NCBI RefSeq assembly: GCF_050908995.1 | Contig: NC_135120.1 | Span: forward strand, 17,931,433 to 17,995,432 | Direction of reading: 5' to 3' | DNA: 64,000 nucleotides | From: Andrena cerasifolii | Lineage: Eukaryota > Arthropoda > Insecta > Hymenoptera > Andrenidae | Part shown: piece after piece, positions 59,901-64,000 of the stretch | Layout of the letters: each line of letters starts with the position of its first letter | How positions within the stretch are numbered: the stretch's first letter is position 1 | Translations under genes and position numbers: made by a program | The notes under the pieces: model-generated | Database searches by the model: none | What the model was told of the DNA's origin: nothing | What the model saw: only the letters and a program-made list of their open reading frames with translations

Positions 59901-62900
59901 GGAGGACCTATGACATATAGTTTGAGAAAACCTAGATAGTCTCTTCCACCGAGTGGCGCTTCCACCTCGTAGGGGTTGATACAGTTGGGGGCCAAGGGGC
60001 TCCCCTCAAAATTAAATCCTGAGCGCGCCACTGGCTTGATAAATATCTTAGCTTCGCAAACCCAGCAAATATAGCTTGCCAGAACTTTATTCTGCATTTT
60101 CCAATTATCTTTTGCGAAGACTCAACCCCTTCAAGGTTGTGCCTCGAATAAATGGCCATTTTTCCTAAGTTTCGAATCTATCTGGCTTACGAAGGCAACA
60201 GCTTTGAGCAACCCTTGCAGAAGGGTGGCATTGCGCAGCCAATGCGCATACATCTCCGCACTTGTCAAGATCTATCAGCCTCCGTACCACCCGCGACATC
60301 CGAAATTTCGCATCGAAATTTCTATCCCCGATTACACGGGCTCCTTAAATCCATCGTGCACTCGATAAATCCAGCTGTTTAACTTGGCAGCGCAGACGGA
60401 GAATAAAGAAAGCTTTGCAGTATCTGCAGCCTTGGAGTAATCTGTAAGCGTGGCCGAGGGGTTAAAAGTATCGGCACCGAACGGAGTGTTCACGGGCAAC
60501 GTGCTTTCGGTATCGCGGCGATTATGAAAGTACGTCCTTGAACGGTGTCGGCGCCGACGTGGATGAGTCCGCGATGGTGTAGAATTGAATTTCAGTGATG
60601 CAACATCGACGACATTGGTCGGTACAGGGCGAAAATCGAAGACGGACGGGGTGACGGGGGTAATCATTCGCGATTACAGTTACGTCACGATCCTTGGCTT
60701 CTGCCGAGTCTTCTTACACGTGTTTCGTACAAATACTCTCGTTCTCTGTGTTTTTAGCGACCTTACACGCGGCTGTGCCTCCATGTCTGCCGGAAGAGCT
60801 TCGGGATAACCCCCGGGGCAGATACGTGCACCTGAAATGGTCCCCGATAAACTCCAGAGACCCCCAATTAATATAAATAAACTTGTATCGCCTCGAGAAA
60901 CGTCGATACCAGGCCACTTCTTAACTCTTCCACGTTCCTGGAAAAGCGTAGGTACAGTTTCTCCCGTCCGATTCTCTCCATCCCTAAGATTCATTCGCTC
61001 TCTCGTCCACTGCACAGTGCAAATATTAATTTCCAGAGCAGGCGCGCTGTTATCGATTCAATAGACCAAATTGCCCCCGCTCGGACGAAAGGGGAGGGAA
61101 CACAATTCGAGGTACAAGCCACAGGGTACCTCGGTGCTCCCTAGGTGGTCCTTTCTCGTACGTAACCACGCTCGCGCTCGCACCCAAACTTTCTTGCCCG
61201 AGGAGGAAGCCCCGCGGGTCGTCCGGTGATGTCACGAGGAAACGTGCAAAGATAGAACTAGAGGAGCCCGCGAATAGAAACGCGAGTCTTTCGAGGGAAT
61301 CGGTGAATCGGTATGTGCGTCATGTGTCGCACGCGAACTGGGTCAACAAGGAATAACGTCGGTGCCGATGACCGTCCTTGTGTATTGGAGCCGGTCTTTT
61401 TGCTCGCTGGCCGATGATCAATCGATCTTTCCTCTTTCCGTCGCGCTGCACGGCTCTTAGGCTTCCTCCACACAGGCTGCAGTTCGAATCGGACAGTATT
61501 AATCGTTAATCCGGGAACCTACGAGCCTCTTGCGCCTGACGAGGGCCATCTTCGTCGCATCGTTCCAATAATTCTAACGTCCCACTTGTTCATCAATCCT
61601 GACGCCTGGTACCTAACAGTTGCCACGAGACGATTGCCCCGACGCTTTTCCTCTAACACCAACATGTTGTTCTCCATTTACGGGACCATAGTTGGAGACC
61701 TATTGTCTCGATAAGCCTCCCGCAAGATTCGATAGCGCTATCTATTTCTGTCCAGAGTCAGAATATGGTACGGGCGTACTTGTCTATGATTGTAGTGTTA
61801 TTGTTTGGTATATTATTGACGAACGATCGTCTGACGAGTCTCTCATTGATACAGCGATCGCCGCTCGTCGTTAATGATGTAGCGAAGCGTCGCATCCCGG
61901 TGAATTATTCGAAGCGTGGTACGTTGTGCGAGGAATATTTTTGGAATTAAGGAAGCGGGGGCAGCTTGCATCGGAAATTTTTCGGGGGAACGGTCAAGGT
62001 GCTCCGATCGGCCAGAGCAGTGGCACAGCAGCGGGAACGTTAAATGACTTTTTTTTTGCTAGCCATCCCGTGTCCCATTTCCACGAATCGAACGCTCGGG
62101 GGCCCGTTGTTGCGAAACTGGGCATGAACAATCGGGGACCAAGGTGCGCGGCGCGAGCAGTTCAAGGCTGGTCGATTGCAACTACCTTGCCAAAAATCGA
62201 AAGTCGAATACTGAATGCCTAATGAGGCCCCGCGAAGACCGCGATTTACATAATGAACGTCAGCGGCGGGATTTACAACTGCTAGATAATTGACGAGGCC
62301 CACGGACCGCCGTTTCGTTTTTCAACCACTATATCGCAACGTTATTTTTAAATGATTTTTTTTACCTGGATCCTCGGCTTCTTATTTAAATAACCGACGA
62401 GCGGAGTGAGTCACGCGATCGGGGCTCGTTCCATTGAATGTAGAAAACATTGCCAGGTGGAACGGACCAAACAGAACTACGCGGCAGACGTTTCTCTGGC
62501 CTTCGTTCTGCTATAAGTGTAACGGCGTGGGCGACGCGTTTAATTGCCCGGAGAATGCAGCTCGTTATTAAGAAATCCTCAGCGTTTTGCGAACCATTCG
62601 AGATTAGGGAATTCAGGATGAAAGGGTGACAATTTGTTGACGATCTGTGTGCCAGCTACCCACCAGCTGATTTCGAAGCTCTGTACCGTTCCCAATGCGT
62701 AGAATATCGCGGACACAGTGGAATATCACTGTTTCTTCAATTACAGAAATAGCCTACCTTCTCTGCGCAAAATAAATACCTTTTTTCCCAAAGCTGGCTT
62801 ACAACCTATGTTTTCCCCTGAAAATATTATATCCGAACAAGAACTCTGCAGATCATTGGCTTCTAATATTGAAATTTGTAAAAGTTACCATTTTTTGAAG

Positions 62901-64000
62901 AGTTTCTTCGATTTTACTGGACGCATGGTAGTTTAGAATTATTTTCGCAGAAACTGTGATAAAAGTCCAATGATAGAACTATTGGAGTACATTCTGGAGA
63001 CCTTGAAATTGATCCATGATTTTTTTCGTAACGATTGGATCTTTTAGATGAGAATGGCAGCGGTTCGAAAATTGCTCCGGGTGTAAGCCACCCAGTGTGT
63101 CAAAAACGAGGAAAATTGATCGTTCTAGTGAATGGAAGGGTTAGCAGTTCGTTCGGGGGACAGCCGCGTTGTTTAGACGCGCATTTCCAGTGAATTGGCA
63201 TTTCTAAGGTCACGAGTTCGTTTGCTCCCCCTTGGGTATCTGCATCGATGTCATCGATGACGGCGCAGAGAGCGCTCTGCCTATCTAGCGAGGACGTTTT
63301 TTCGATGGGCTCGAGGAAAATTCTGTACCTAATCGAGCATGCGAGACGCGGCTGACATTTGACACGTTGATCCTTCGTGATTTTACGCCTGAGACGATTC
63401 TGTATGCGTATGCATCGCTGGATCTATTGCGCTGTTTGCGTTCATCCAGAGGAGGAATATTTCGCGGCGGTGAGGTGACATTGTGGCAGGGGTCGGCAAC
63501 TGCAGTACCCGCGGGGACTTAAGGGTACTACTTAGGCAGCGCGTTTTTGTCGAAAATGAAGCATCTGTCTTTCATTTAATTGCAAAGAAAGAAATTGAAG
63601 CTGAGACTTACTTTTTGGCTCGATGCTTATGAACATCGTAACCATTAAGAAAACGGGTTTGCTTAGTCAAAATATGCATTATATAACTTTCATTATAGAA
63701 AATTCTTTTTAACGAATTTTCTTTCGTTTTGTAGAGACTTTAAGGAGGCGAAAGGAAATTCAGCGAACTGGTTGTAATTGAGAATACCTCTGGTTCTGCG
63801 CGGGATCTGTAGAAGGTGGAGAATTATGGAAATGACAGCTACGAAACGGCGAATTTTCCAAAAGGGCGGTTTCGGTAGACAGACGTGAGGTTTTAGTTTC
63901 TTTTCATAAAGAATAAGGGTTTGTATTAACTTCAATTTAGGCTCAGGCCGAAACCACACATTTTTTTAACGTGCTTGAATTTGATTTGAATCGATCGGGA

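Larger units (their letters stand above)
50590..64000. other. Long non-coding stretch, probably intron 1 of the nrf-6-like gene
   Basis: No supported coding exon. It holds a possible piggyBac-like end at 51146, a hAT-like terminus at 53000, a tandem repeat at 54941-55011, the TTAA element at 55243-55981, hAT-related fragments at 56795-56960, 58684-58850 and 59950-60034, and a lone hAT-like end at 63486. The open frames here are short and overlapping. Confidence 0.45.

Noticed and set aside
60694..60876. Possible plus-strand exon after a TTTTTAG acceptor (CLPEELRDNPRGRY)
   Set aside because: The reading frame ends soon, no family resemblance was seen, and it does not match the expected continuation of the NRF domain.
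61470..61500. GTTCGAATC resembling a tRNA T-loop
   Set aside because: No matching acceptor stem, anticodon arm or B-box/A-box spacing around it.

Overview
The window looks like nuclear DNA from an insect, most likely a hymenopteran. The evidence is many small GT-AG introns, AT-rich intergenic DNA, insect-type orthologues (painless, king tubby, an nrf-6-like gene), short (TTAGG)n tracts, and many short TTAA-bounded and hAT-type non-autonomous transposons. The order is inferred; I cannot name a species. I saw no rRNA, tRNA, CRISPR or prokaryotic features.

Layout. 0.8-7.1 kb (minus): a 12-exon ODF3/CIMAP1-family sperm-tail gene, built largely from an array of 99-bp exons each coding one 33-residue PG-rich repeat. 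14.6-17.8 kb (plus): the TRPA channel painless. 18.8-24.4 kb (minus): gamma-tubulin complex component 2 in 17 exons. 24.8-27.3 kb (plus): king tubby, divergent from GCP2 across a 405-bp promoter interval. 32.8-36.6 kb (minus): a 911-residue low-complexity protein with two SxIP motifs, perhaps a microtubule plus-end (SLAIN/Sentin-like) factor. 38.3-38.8 kb (plus): a small three-exon twin-CX9C gene, CMC2. 38.9-39.8 kb (plus): Abitram, only 96 bp after CMC2. 40.2-42.6 kb (minus): COQ2. 43.8-44.5 kb (plus): UMP-CMP kinase. 50.1-50.6 kb (plus): TATA promoter, 5' UTR and signal-peptide exon of an nrf-6-like gene. The rest of that gene was not found in the remaining 13.4 kb, so its first intron probably runs past the right edge.

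The genes do not form a pathway. CMC2 (cytochrome oxidase assembly) and COQ2 (ubiquinone synthesis) both serve the respiratory chain, and GCP2 and the SxIP protein both concern microtubules, but these are probably chance neighbours. Gene pairs alternate between divergent and convergent.

Mobile DNA: at least seven short inverted-repeat elements bounded by TTAA (or one base off), three hAT-type MITEs with 8-bp target duplications, and several long foldbacks. Most sit in introns or gene flanks. The most unusual structure is the exon array of the sperm-tail gene, with a recent 175-bp tandem exon-plus-intron duplication, a decayed exon relic, and an inverted copy of intron sequence around a MITE.

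All exon boundaries were read by eye from splice signals and reading-frame continuity. Every multi-exon model closes in frame, but transcript data could shift individual junctions.
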